A stretch of 20,241 nucleotides of DNA, taken from Phycisphaerales bacterium. GTDB lineage: Bacteria > Planctomycetota > Phycisphaerae > SM23-33. Where the stretch lies: assembly GCA_003153915.1 (NCBI GenBank), contig PMBX01000055.1:1-20241 (forward strand), written 5' to 3'. Made by a program: the position numbers and the translations under genes. Position 1 is the first letter of the stretch, and every line of letters starts with the position of its first letter. This document shows, one piece after another, positions 8,026 to 16,380 of the stretch. The notes beneath the pieces are model-generated. The model ran no database searches. It worked only from the letters and a program-made list of their open reading frames with translations, and was not told the origin of the DNA.

Positions 8026-9033
8026 TCAGACCCAATAGATGCGGTTGATCACCTGGGCAGCCTTTCGCATCGCCGCCCGCATTGGCCGGCTGATGCGGCA
8101 GGGTGCGACTTCGACGGCCTGGTACTCGCCGCGTTCGATCCACTGCGACAATTCCGTCAGCGTCCGCGCTGGCAGGCGAATTGCGTTGCGACCCAGCCAT
8201 TGGCAAAGCCGCCGGAACCGCCTCGTGACGATCCGGTCGGTCCTGCCGTCGTCGTATTGGACGTTGCGGACTTTGAACAGGCTGAAACTGTGCAGGATCA
8301 CCACCGCTTCGGCCTCGGCGGCGCAGGTCTTCTCGATAGCCTCCCGCAGCTCGGCGAAACAGACGCCCATCGGATCGACCAGCTTGGCAGCGGCCATTAA
8401 AGGCAACCTCGGCTGGCGGAAGCCTGTCAGGGCCAGTTCCAGTACATCCCCATACCACCGCGAGCCATTGAACGGACGCTCCGAAGAAAAGTGGCATTGC
8501 CCACCGGCAAAGGGGAAACCATAACTGCTGTCGATTCGGATGCCCGACTTGGCAAGTTGAGTCAGCGTGGCCTCCGAGGCGGCGAGGTTCCCCGCGCGGA
8601 ACGCCACGGGCCGCCGGCCCGTCCACCGTTCCAGCCGGGCGGCGCCTTCCTCGATCAGGGCCAGTTGTTCGTCGGCGCTCAGATCGGCAATGTTATCGCA
8701 ACACTTGTACACCAGGCCGCGTCGATACAGGCCGTAATTCCAATGATTGGGGTGGATGTGCAATTGCACGTCCTGACGGCGGTCCAGGAGATACCGGCAG
8801 ATTGGTTCCACCTGGCCCTCATAACCCTGCTCCTGTGTGAATGGGCAGATGAAAAACGTCCCAGACAGGCCGTTCTCCTCCAGGATGTCCACGACCCGGG
8901 GCAATCCAAGCTGCCGGTCGCCGTATTGCCCCATCATCGCCCGCGACGGCGGCACGGGGCGAAGCGAAGGATCGCTCCACGCCCCGCCCATGCTGCACTC
9001 CACATCGACGGTGATGTACACGCCTGCGCTCAT
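8026..9033 (-). CDS. Polysaccharide deacetylase-like protein (CE4-like)
   Basis: Predicted metal-dependent carbohydrate deacetylase of the NodB/CE4-like group, removing N-acetyl groups from a sugar. The likely active-site elements are visible: TVDVE with Asp10 near the N terminus, LHIHPNH (91-97) as the metal-binding histidine motif, FRAGN (145-149) as the conserved arginine motif, and ILHSF with His248. The histidine motif (H-x-H-x-x-H) differs from the classical H-S/T-x-x-H of NodB, as in many members encoded in polysaccharide loci. No signal peptide is present, so it should act in the cytoplasm, for example on a lipid-linked or nucleotide-linked sugar rather than on finished polymer. The start overlaps the stop of the ATP-grasp gene as ATGA (9030-9033), with GGGAG 8 nt before the ATG. 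The product is 335 residues, within family range. Substrate unknown. Confidence 0.85.
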   Translation of the reverse strand: MSAGVYITVDVECSMGGAWSDPSLRPVPPSRAMMGQYGDRQLGLPRVVDILEENGLSGTFFICPFTQEQGYEGQVEPICRYLLDRRQDVQLHIHPNHWNYGLYRRGLVYKCCDNIADLSADEQLALIEEGAARLERWTGRRPVAFRAGNLAASEATLTQLAKSGIRIDSSYGFPFAGGQCHFSSERPFNGSRWYGDVLELALTGFRQPRLPLMAAAKLVDPMGVCFAELREAIEKTCAAEAEAVVILHSFSLFKVRNVQYDDGRTDRIVTRRFRRLCQWLGRNAIRLPARTLTELSQWIERGEYQAVEVAPCRISRPMRAAMRKAAQVINRIYWV

Positions 9034-10301
9034 CGCGCGGTCTCCCGGACCGGGCCGGTCCCGATGATATCCACGTGCCGCGAGCCGAGGCGCTTAATCA
9101 TCTGCCGCCAGTCCACCAGCGCCGGGACGATGTCTGCCAGCCAGAACGTATCGTCCCGCGTCCAAGGCCCGCAATTCCACAGGAACCGCGCTGCCGTCTC
9201 CAGCCTGCCAAGACGAGTTTGTCCCGGTGGAAGCTCATCGCCACGGATCATGCCTAGCATCCAGTTGGCGTCGCCGCCCAGGATCCGTGTCCGCAGGCCA
9301 AGCTGATAGCGCGTCGGGATCATGCGGTCTGGTTCAAAGCGGCTTTGCCACAGCAGAAACGGGGCGTCGAACCCGGCCATGATGATCGTCGGAAGCCCTC
9401 CGATAAACCGCGGGTTGATCTCCAGGAAGATGTAGTTGTCAGTTTGCGTGTCATAGTGGAACTGGACGCCGCCGATGCCCTCCCATCCGACGGCCTGGAG
9501 GAGCCTCACCGCATCGTCGATGAGGCGTTGGTGTCGGCAGGATACCCGCTGTACCGTCACCCCGCCGGCCAGGGGCATGTGGTGCTCGCCGATGTATTCG
9601 CCGGCCATGAAGGCCCGCCCTTGATGCATGAGGACTTGCACGTGGTCCTCCACGCCTGGATGGTACTCCTGCACCAGGACATTGGAGGCGACAGCGACCA
9701 GCTTGGCATGGAGCTTGACCAGTTCCGAGCGGTCGTTGGCGTAGGCGGCCTTGAAGGGCACGACGATAGTCGGGTCGTTCTGCCTCCGTGCCCGCAAGAC
9801 CAGCGGGTATCGCAATTGGGCGTCGGATGAACCCGCCATGAATTTGTCCAGGGTTGTGCCATTGGCCACGGGCACGCCGAGTCTAAGGCACAAGGCATGC
9901 ATGAAGTCCTTGTCGGTGGCCTTGGCGAACGCCTCCGCCGGAGGGGAGAAGACGTGGATATCCGGCTCGAAGATGTGTCGCGAGCGGATCAGCGCCAGGT
10001 GATACGACTCGGCGATGGGCATGATGGAACCGGCGCCCAGTTGTCTGGCCAGCGCCAGCATCTGCGGGGGAAATTCCTCGCTGGAAGCGGGAACCTCCAG
10101 CTTCCACGCTCCGGCAGCGTAGCGGCTGTGGGCGGCCAGGCCATGCTCGCTGGTGCAGACGGCAAAGACCTTCAGCCCCGCTCGCGCCAGGCTCCGCACT
10201 GCCCAGAGGCCAACCTGCGAGTTGCCCACCAGGGCGATGACGCGGCGGCTGGGTGGTACCCGGCCAAGTACATCCGGTTTTGGCGATCTCAGCAATCTCA
10301 T
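9030..10301 (-). CDS. ATP-grasp carboxylate ligase-like protein
   Basis: Predicted ATP-grasp enzyme, a fold that joins a carboxylate to an amine or thiol through an acyl-phosphate. The 423-residue product has an N-terminal Rossmann-like domain (about 20-120) opening with ALVGNSQVGLWA, then an ATP-grasp core (about 125-340). The metal-binding segment FLEINPRFIGG is near 290-300 and matches the Glu/Asn pair of carbamoyl-phosphate-synthase-like members. The C-terminal 90 residues have no motif I recognise. GGGAGG (complement of 10306-10311) lies 4 nt before the ATG and fixes the start. Both ends overlap neighbours by 4 nt as ATGA, so translation is coupled to the double glycosyltransferase upstream and the deacetylase downstream. 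Placement suggests it adds an amino acid or another amine to a sugar acid of the polymer. That substrate is inferred. Confidence 0.83.
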   Translation of the reverse strand: MRLLRSPKPDVLGRVPPSRRVIALVGNSQVGLWAVRSLARAGLKVFAVCTSEHGLAAHSRYAAGAWKLEVPASSEEFPPQMLALARQLGAGSIMPIAESYHLALIRSRHIFEPDIHVFSPPAEAFAKATDKDFMHALCLRLGVPVANGTTLDKFMAGSSDAQLRYPLVLRARRQNDPTIVVPFKAAYANDRSELVKLHAKLVAVASNVLVQEYHPGVEDHVQVLMHQGRAFMAGEYIGEHHMPLAGGVTVQRVSCRHQRLIDDAVRLLQAVGWEGIGGVQFHYDTQTDNYIFLEINPRFIGGLPTIIMAGFDAPFLLWQSRFEPDRMIPTRYQLGLRTRILGGDANWMLGMIRGDELPPGQTRLGRLETAARFLWNCGPWTRDDTFWLADIVPALVDWRQMIKRLGSRHVDIIGTGPVRETAR

Positions 10302-12562
10302 GTTGCCTCCCGCCGGCCATCCGGTGCCAGCACCTCGCGATAAGCCTCCAGGACTCTCCTGGCCATCACAGCCAAGTCGAACTTGGATTCCACTTTGGCT
10401 CGCCCGCGGGATCCCATGGCACGCCTCAAAGACGGGTCACGTTCGAGCCTGGAGATTCTATCCGCCAACGTCTCGATATCACCAGGCTGGAACAGGAATC
10501 CCTCCCGCCCGTCCTCGATGACTTCCGGTATCGCGCCCACGGATGTGGCGAGGATAGCACAAGAGTAGGCCATACCCTCAAGAACCGCCATGGGCAGGCC
10601 TTCGACATAACTGGGCAGCACCAGACAATGAGATTGTGCCAAGGCATGTTCCTTGGCCTGACCGGTAATGACACCCGGCATTTCGATATGATCGCCGCAG
10701 TTGCGCATGGCAATATAGTCGGACAGTTCAGCCCGTTGTCCCGGCATCACCTCTCCACCGGCAAGACAGCAGTGAACATCCAGTCCCTTTGAAACGAGAA
10801 TGTTCACGGCATCGACCAAGTCAAAGGCGCCTTTTCTTCTCGTCAGATTACCCAGGAACAGGATTCGCATGGAACCCTGGCGTTCCGTGAAAGTCTTGTC
10901 GGGAACGGGAACGCCGTTGTATACCACCCGCCAAGGAATCCCAGGCTCCTGTTCCACCATTGCGCGTCGTGACAGTTCACTGAGTACGACCACCGCCGAA
11001 CCGCATCTTAACGCCCAGCGGATGAACTCCCTGCGAAGCCTGGAACCCTGAGCCATAAATGGCGCGAAACTCCCATCATGGATGTGCCATACGACTAGTC
11101 GTCCAAGAAGACGGAAGGCCAACATGTGCAGGCAATCCCGCCAGAAGGAAAACTTCGCACAGGTATGGATGTGGACGATCCGAGCCCGCATGGCGATGAC
11201 ACGATTGATCACCGCATATCCGATCTGAACCTGGGCCATAATCCCAGCCAGTAAAGACCGATCAGGCTGGGTAATTTTGCCGTTGTTCATGACTTCCAAT
11301 CGGCAAGACTCGGCGAGAGCACTTTTCCTCAGATTATCCACCACCGTGGCCATACCGCCAGTCAACGGAGGCAGAGGACCGAGCATCAGGACGCGGGGGC
11401 GGGCGGCCTGCGCATAAGCCTGAAGATACTGGTCCGCCATCTTCTCCACACCGAAATCCTGCACGACACGGCGCCGCCCCGCCTGGGCCATCGTCAAAGA
11501 CCAACCCTGGCCGGCAAGCACTTCTTTCATTGCCTCGGCCAGTTCCACCGGGCGGAAGGGTGACACCATCAGTCCGCTCTGATGATCTTCGACAACATCA
11601 CCCACGCCGCCGACTCTCGTCGCCACAACAGGCAAGGCCGACGACATCGCCTCCAGCAGTACCATCGGCAGGGCTTCCTTCCGACTGGAAAGGACGAACG
11701 CATCGGCAGCCAAATACAAAGCCATCGTATCGCTACGGTACCCCAGAAAACGAACACAACCAGAGAGGGTTAACTCGCGTACCCGCCCCTCCAACCGATT
11801 TGCATATTCCTTATTGGAGAAGGCCCCGGCAATCCAGACGTTGAACTTACGGTTGGTGTTCCTATTCAGATAGTCAGCGGCCTCGATGAGATCGTCATAC
11901 CCCTTTTCAGGCTTGATGTTTCCGACTGCCAGGAAGGCAAAGGTTTCCTCACCAATTCCCATTTCGGCCCGTATTTTTTCCCGCAGAGCCGGGCAGCGAT
12001 CCACCACAGGCACGCCGTTGGAAATCACCATTGCCTCATCACGCCAGGTAAAGATGCGCCGGTATTCGTCGGCAGCGGTCTGCGAGACGGCGGTTAGCAT
12101 GTCCAACCTGCGGCCGAAGATTCTGTCGCGCAGGCGTCCGTTGTCCTTGAGCAGCAACCCATGACCGGAAAATACAACAGGCCTGCGACCGGCGAAGCGG
12201 TTGGCCAGTTGCACGTAGGGCAGGCTCGCGCGGTCATGCACGTTAATCACGTCCGGTCGAGCCTCGCGCAGAACCGCCCGCAGCCGCCATAGCGACCGGA
12301 AGTCGAAGCCTCGCGTACTATTGATGGCAACAACCTCGGCGCCACCGCTACGAACCTCGTCAGCCAGCGCTCCAGCCTGACCAAGGCAGATGACCTGCGT
12401 GGCGATCCCCCACTGCACGAACTGTCGCGACAGGTGCATGACGACCCGCTCCGCTCCGCCGGCGCGAAGCTCGGTCAGCACGATCGAAACGCGCCGTGGG
12501 ACAAAGGCTCCATGGCTCGTCACAACCTGTGCAGCAGTGTTGTCCTTGTCGTTCTCCAGCAT
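10298..12562 (-). CDS. Tandem two-domain GT4 glycosyltransferase fusion
   Basis: A single 754-residue reading frame with two complete GT4 (GT-B fold, retaining) glycosyltransferases. Half one (about 23-380) has LRAGGAERVV at its acceptor end and the donor motif E296-x7-E304 in RKEALPMVLLE, followed by PVVATRVGGV. Half two (about 388-745) restarts with VLMLGPLPPLTGGM and has E654-x7-E662 in VEGLPMAVLEG, then ILATSVGAIPE. The join at about 380-390 is short (AYAQAARPR) and holds no stop or frameshift, so this is a real fusion rather than two misread genes. Each half matches the usual 350-400 residues of a lone GT4. It would add two sugars of the repeat unit in the cytoplasm. The Shine-Dalgarno is weak (AGGG about 11 nt upstream). 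The start is 7 bp after the polymerase stop, so reinitiation is likely. Donor and acceptor sugars cannot be read. Confidence 0.92.
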   Translation of the reverse strand: MLENDKDNTAAQVVTSHGAFVPRRVSIVLTELRAGGAERVVMHLSRQFVQWGIATQVICLGQAGALADEVRSGGAEVVAINSTRGFDFRSLWRLRAVLREARPDVINVHDRASLPYVQLANRFAGRRPVVFSGHGLLLKDNGRLRDRIFGRRLDMLTAVSQTAADEYRRIFTWRDEAMVISNGVPVVDRCPALREKIRAEMGIGEETFAFLAVGNIKPEKGYDDLIEAADYLNRNTNRKFNVWIAGAFSNKEYANRLEGRVRELTLSGCVRFLGYRSDTMALYLAADAFVLSSRKEALPMVLLEAMSSALPVVATRVGGVGDVVEDHQSGLMVSPFRPVELAEAMKEVLAGQGWSLTMAQAGRRRVVQDFGVEKMADQYLQAYAQAARPRVLMLGPLPPLTGGMATVVDNLRKSALAESCRLEVMNNGKITQPDRSLLAGIMAQVQIGYAVINRVIAMRARIVHIHTCAKFSFWRDCLHMLAFRLLGRLVVWHIHDGSFAPFMAQGSRLRREFIRWALRCGSAVVVLSELSRRAMVEQEPGIPWRVVYNGVPVPDKTFTERQGSMRILFLGNLTRRKGAFDLVDAVNILVSKGLDVHCCLAGGEVMPGQRAELSDYIAMRNCGDHIEMPGVITGQAKEHALAQSHCLVLPSYVEGLPMAVLEGMAYSCAILATSVGAIPEVIEDGREGFLFQPGDIETLADRISRLERDPSLRRAMGSRGRAKVESKFDLAVMARRVLEAYREVLAPDGRREAT

Positions 12563-12569
12563 GCAAACA

Positions 12570-13976
12570 CTACCCTAGACTTGCGGAACGCTGTCGACTT
12601 TTTTTCCGACTCGACCGCCTGGGCGGCAGCGGCTTGACGGCGTCGTCTGGGCTGGACGGCTTGGGTTCTGTTGCGGCGCCGATCTTAAAGTTATCCACCA
12701 CACGGGTCAGGCACACCGGCATTGCCAGCAGCCACCAGAGTATCTCCACGTACAACAGCGTTATGGTCAAGCCACATGCCAGCAGTGTCGCCAGGCTCAC
12801 CGTCAGTGCCAGACTGGCGTAGGTGACCGAATCGCGCATCGGCTGCGGGAGTTCCTTGGCACGACGCATCAGGCCGAAGAGCACCCGGAATGCATGCAGG
12901 ATAAGCAGGAGCATGAGCAAGGCGCCCTCAAGTCCAAGCTCGCCGATACAGCGAACATATGTGCTGTGAGCGTCCCGGAAGGCAAATCGCGGATCGTATC
13001 GCCCAATGAACTGGCTGAAGTTACCTGCTCCAACGCCCAGTGGGTGATCCTTGAGCATCGCCAGCGACGCCTGCCATGTTTCAATGCGGCCGGAGACAGA
13101 GGCGTCGCGGTTTTCGTTGTTGATGGTGCTGGCCCGCCGCAGGAACTGGGGGTCCATGAGGTAATAGGCCCCCGCCGCCACCACAAGCAGCCCCACAATC
13201 AACTTGCCGCGGTACTTGGAAGGGGCCAGAAGGACGGTTGTCACCGCACCGACCCCCAGGCCAATCAGTGAGCCTCGGCTTCGAGTCAGCACGATTGCGT
13301 TGGTGGCAAAGATGCCCGATGCCAGGCAAAGCGCCCGGCCGAACCAGCTTGTCCACATGAACTGGATGCCGATAATTGGCAGCATTGCCGCCAGGTATGC
13401 GGCAAGCATATTGGACTCCATGAAATCAGCGCCACCGACGCTTTCAAGCCGGCCCATGTTAAAGGCCGCTCGGCCCGCGCTGTAGGCCTGCAGCCCAAGG
13501 ACCAGCGATCCGGCGATCAAGACCCATACCAGGCGGTTGTAGTCCCGCAAGTTGGTAATCACGTGCGTCAGCATCATGGCGAAGAACACCACTTTGGCCA
13601 GCTTGGTGGCCGGGTGGTCCACCACGCGCATATGTACACTTGCCGCGTCAGAAGGGTTGCTGATGGTGGTCTCGCTAAGGGCCACCGTCAGCCAGACAAT
13701 GCCAAGGAAAAGCAGGATCAACCGTTCCTGGCCAAGAAAATAAGGCCGGCGGATTCCAAGCTTGCGGAAACGAATGACGATGCCGAAGGCCGTCAGGGCG
13801 GCAAGGAACATCGAGTAGCGAATGCCAAGTCCCGACAGCGGCGCGTGCCACCACTGCCGCTCGGGGCCTATGCTGTAGTGGGCGACGTAGCCCAGGATGC
13901 CAAATACGGGCTGCCACAGCGCCAGGATCACGCAGATGCCGAATGCCGCAGCGAAAAGGATAGTCTTTAGGGCCAT
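12570..13976 (-). CDS. O-antigen polymerase/ligase family membrane protein
   Basis: Wzy/WaaL-type integral membrane protein, which polymerises or transfers lipid-linked glycan on the outer face of the inner membrane. The 468-residue product has about 10-12 hydrophobic segments. The conserved Wzy_C-type region includes LTRSRGSLIGL (about 235), SGRIETWQASLAMLKDHP (about 300) and GAGNF followed by the periplasmic-loop signature AHSTYVRCIGELG. It ends in a Ser/Pro-rich and strongly basic tail (last 30 residues, with RRSSRKKSRQR) that should lie in the cytoplasm. AGAGG (complement of 13983-13987) is 6 nt before the ATG. The start overlaps the upstream gene's stop by one base as TGATG. Whether it works as a polymerase, a lipid-A or protein O-ligase, or a related enzyme cannot be decided from sequence. 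Confidence 0.88.
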   Translation of the reverse strand: MALKTILFAAAFGICVILALWQPVFGILGYVAHYSIGPERQWWHAPLSGLGIRYSMFLAALTAFGIVIRFRKLGIRRPYFLGQERLILLFLGIVWLTVALSETTISNPSDAASVHMRVVDHPATKLAKVVFFAMMLTHVITNLRDYNRLVWVLIAGSLVLGLQAYSAGRAAFNMGRLESVGGADFMESNMLAAYLAAMLPIIGIQFMWTSWFGRALCLASGIFATNAIVLTRSRGSLIGLGVGAVTTVLLAPSKYRGKLIVGLLVVAAGAYYLMDPQFLRRASTINNENRDASVSGRIETWQASLAMLKDHPLGVGAGNFSQFIGRYDPRFAFRDAHSTYVRCIGELGLEGALLMLLLILHAFRVLFGLMRRAKELPQPMRDSVTYASLALTVSLATLLACGLTITLLYVEILWWLLAMPVCLTRVVDNFKIGAATEPKPSSPDDAVKPLPPRRSSRKKSRQRSASLG

Positions 13977-15142
13977 CAGTCGCCTCTTGGTCCTTGTGCA
14001 GCGAGCACTGCCTGGCGGAATTGCGCAACGGTGGCGGTCCAGGAATAGCCCTGCTCAATGCTGCGCCTTGCTTCCGTCTCGATACTCCGCCGTAACTGAT
14101 TATGGCCAATCAGATCAACGATGCACGCGGCCAATTCCTTGGCGCCGCGACCGACCATGATGTTTTGTCCGTGCTGCGCCGGCAGGCCCTGACAGGCCAA
14201 TGGTGTCGCCACCACCGCCTTGGCGCTTGCCCAGGCCTCCATGAGCTTGTTCTTGACTCCCGTGCCCGTGAGCATCGGGACGGTCACGACCGAGGCCCTC
14301 GCCAAGTAAGGCCGGATGTCTTCTACCCAGCCGATCACTTCCACGCGCGGCCCGGCCAGTTGCCTCACGTCATCGGGTACGTCAGGCCCCACCAGTTGGA
14401 ACCGTACCACCGGATGGTCGCGCCACACGATTGTCGCAATCTCCTGGATCAGGAACTTAGCGGCCGCATGATTGGGTGCAAAGCTCATGTTGCCTACGAA
14501 TATCACTATCGGCTCAACGTCGGCATCATGTGCGGCATTTGGCGCCGGAGCATACCACTCCAGGTCTACACCGTTTGGACTGACGATGACGTGAGTGCCT
14601 TTATTTCGGCCTCGAAATGAAGCGGCGTCCTGCTCGGTGACAAGCGATGCAACGGTGACCAGCGGCAGGAATCTCCGCTCGTAGAGCCGCAGTTCGACAA
14701 GTCGGCGCATCTTGCGGGCCGTGCGCAGCAGGCGGCCACCCCGCTTCGATCGCCGGACAGCCAGCACGGGGTCGTCGATAATGTCGGCCACTACAACCGG
14801 GCATGCCGCTACGTAAGAGGCGTACTGGAGCATCGTAACGTTAACCAGAACGGTCACGTCGAATTTGCCCGCATTGTCGGTTAGTGCCTTGGCCACGACC
14901 GAGGTGAAGCTGTAGGCCCGCATGGACCAACGGCCTGGACGCTTGACGGGCCCATCCACGGCGGCCTGGAGCAGCGAGACGCCTATGCTGCGATACGCCC
15001 CCAGGCAATCCTGGCCGACCTTGGGCGTCAGGAGCGTGACTTGGTCCCCGCCTTCAGTCAGTTTCCGGGCAAAGTGCCATACACGCAAGGCCACACCATG
15101 TGCCAGGGGCCAGGGAGATTCGGTCGCCATAAGCCAGCGCAT
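13976..15142 (-). CDS. GT4-like glycosyltransferase (stp1/TIGR03087-like)
   Basis: GT-B fold sugar transferase, probably cytoplasmic or at the inner membrane surface. The N terminus has a glycosyltransferase N-domain (about 1-190) beginning MRWLMATESPWPLAHG. The C-domain carries VGNMSFAPNHAAAKFL (216-231) and PMLTGTGVKNKLMEAWASAK (289-308). These resemble the exosortase-associated glycosyltransferase group (TIGR03087), where the first Glu of the GT4 EX7E motif is replaced by Gly. I prefer the ATG at 15142: GGGGAGG (complement of 15152-15158) is 9 nt before it, but directly abuts the alternative ATG at 15151 that would overlap the upstream stop as ATGA. Product is 388 residues with the preferred start. 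It lies between another GT4 gene and the polymerase gene. Donor sugar unknown. No exosortase is visible in the window. Confidence 0.86.
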   Translation of the reverse strand: MRWLMATESPWPLAHGVALRVWHFARKLTEGGDQVTLLTPKVGQDCLGAYRSIGVSLLQAAVDGPVKRPGRWSMRAYSFTSVVAKALTDNAGKFDVTVLVNVTMLQYASYVAACPVVVADIIDDPVLAVRRSKRGGRLLRTARKMRRLVELRLYERRFLPLVTVASLVTEQDAASFRGRNKGTHVIVSPNGVDLEWYAPAPNAAHDADVEPIVIFVGNMSFAPNHAAAKFLIQEIATIVWRDHPVVRFQLVGPDVPDDVRQLAGPRVEVIGWVEDIRPYLARASVVTVPMLTGTGVKNKLMEAWASAKAVVATPLACQGLPAQHGQNIMVGRGAKELAACIVDLIGHNQLRRSIETEARRSIEQGYSWTATVAQFRQAVLAAQGPRGD

Positions 15143-15147
15143 ACGTC

Positions 15148-16356
15148 TCATCCTCCCCTACCGTTTCGCCACGCCAGCACGTACTTGTCTATTACCTCCT
15201 CCAGCGCCCGGAGATTGGTCTTCTGGTCGAAAACCAGTCGTGCCCGTTGCATGCCGGCTTGGCCCATCGATTCCCGCAGTTGCGGGCTCGCGACCAACTT
15301 GTCGATCGCCTCCGTCATCGCCGCCGAGTCCTTTGGTGGGAACAATAATCCCGTCCGGCCCGGCACGACGATCTCACGCGGGCCTGATACGTCACTCGCG
15401 ACGATCGGCTTGCCGCATAGCATCGCCTCCACCAGCACCAGCCCGAACGTCTCCCACATGGATGAGTGGCAGATGATGTCGCACGCCGACATCAGGACCG
15501 GCACGTCACTGCGGAAGCCAGTAAAGTGTACCCGACCGGTGAGATTCAACTCCGCAACCTGCCGTTGTAGTGCCATTTGGTAGTCGCTACCGAGCTTGTC
15601 ATTGAGTTGTATGCCACCGACGATCAAGGCGTGCGCATCGCGTCGCGAGAGGCCCGCCATCGCCACGAGAAACGTCGGATGATCCTTCAATGCTATCAGC
15701 CTGCCAAAGAAGCCCAGGAGCGGCGCCTCGTCCGGAATGCCAAGCTCCCGGCTGACTACCTCTCGAGCGTTAGCCACGGGCTTGACCTTCGTAACATCGG
15801 TTCCGAGATAGACCCGTGACAGGCATTGGGTGTTCAGACCGCGTGCCTTGAGGCTCTCAACGCGTGCGGCCGTGGTGGCGACGATCCCGGCAAGGCAACG
15901 GCGGTACAGCCAGGGCAACCACTTCTCGCGCCACCGGCGGCGCTGCTCCTGGTCAGCCGGCGCCAACTGGTCGCGAAAAATAACCGGCACGTTGCACCAG
16001 GTACCGGCCAGTGCAAAGAACGGCATCTCATGATCGGTATAGCATACGATTCGTTCGATGGCCTTTGCTCGAATGTATCGAACCAGCCGCGGTACCAGTG
16101 TCATCGCTTTCAAGTATGCGCCCCTGGGACCACAATCCAATCGCTGGCCCAGCACATCGACATGGAAATTCTTTTCGCGCAGCATGGATGCGAATGGCCC
16201 GTCCTTCACCAGGCACACGTGCACGGCCTTGCCGTTTGCGGCCAGGTACTCCGCATGGGCCAGCAGGGCGAACTCCCCGCCTCCCATGTCGCCATAGAAA
16301 TTGGTCAACAGGATCCGCTGGTGGGCTAACCTATCGCCTTTGATCTGCGTGGTCAT
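15148..16356 (-). CDS. GT4 glycosyltransferase
   Basis: Retaining GT-B glycosyltransferase of family GT4, adding one sugar to the growing repeat unit at the cytoplasmic side. Seen in 402 residues: an acceptor-side glycine-rich loop TNFYGDMGGGEFAL (18-31); the donor phosphate-binding pair Arg219 and Lys224 in FFGRLIALKDHP; and the EX7E motif E302-E310 in MWETFGLVLVEAM, followed by CGKPIVASDVSGPREIV. The frame stays open to 16419, but I set the start at 16356: the ATG there overlaps the upstream stop as ATGA, and GGAG (complement of 16364-16367) lies 7 nt before it. The longer version would add 21 residues that do not resemble the family. It is translationally coupled to genes on both sides. 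A 13-nt repeat at the N-terminal coding region is listed separately. Confidence 0.9.
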   Translation of the reverse strand: MTTQIKGDRLAHQRILLTNFYGDMGGGEFALLAHAEYLAANGKAVHVCLVKDGPFASMLREKNFHVDVLGQRLDCGPRGAYLKAMTLVPRLVRYIRAKAIERIVCYTDHEMPFFALAGTWCNVPVIFRDQLAPADQEQRRRWREKWLPWLYRRCLAGIVATTAARVESLKARGLNTQCLSRVYLGTDVTKVKPVANAREVVSRELGIPDEAPLLGFFGRLIALKDHPTFLVAMAGLSRRDAHALIVGGIQLNDKLGSDYQMALQRQVAELNLTGRVHFTGFRSDVPVLMSACDIICHSSMWETFGLVLVEAMLCGKPIVASDVSGPREIVVPGRTGLLFPPKDSAAMTEAIDKLVASPQLRESMGQAGMQRARLVFDQKTNLRALEEVIDKYVLAWRNGRGG

Positions 16357-16380
16357 TCCGTATCTCCACAGGATCCGCTG
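16308..16380. repeat. 13-bp direct repeat, 60-bp period
   Basis: The sequence ACAGGATCCGCTG occurs at 16308-16320 and again at 16368-16380, exactly 60 bp apart. One copy codes for the QRIL segment near the N terminus of the GT4 at 15148-16356. The other lies upstream of that gene's start, within the end of the previous gene. The bases on either side differ. The period is a multiple of three, so both copies read QRIL in the same frame. It may be chance or the trace of a small duplication. Confidence 0.5.

Noticed and set aside
12360..12637. Small open frames around the fusion GT4 / polymerase junction as extra genes
   Set aside because: They are alternative frames of two confident genes that are only 7 bp apart and show no motif or ribosome-binding site of their own.
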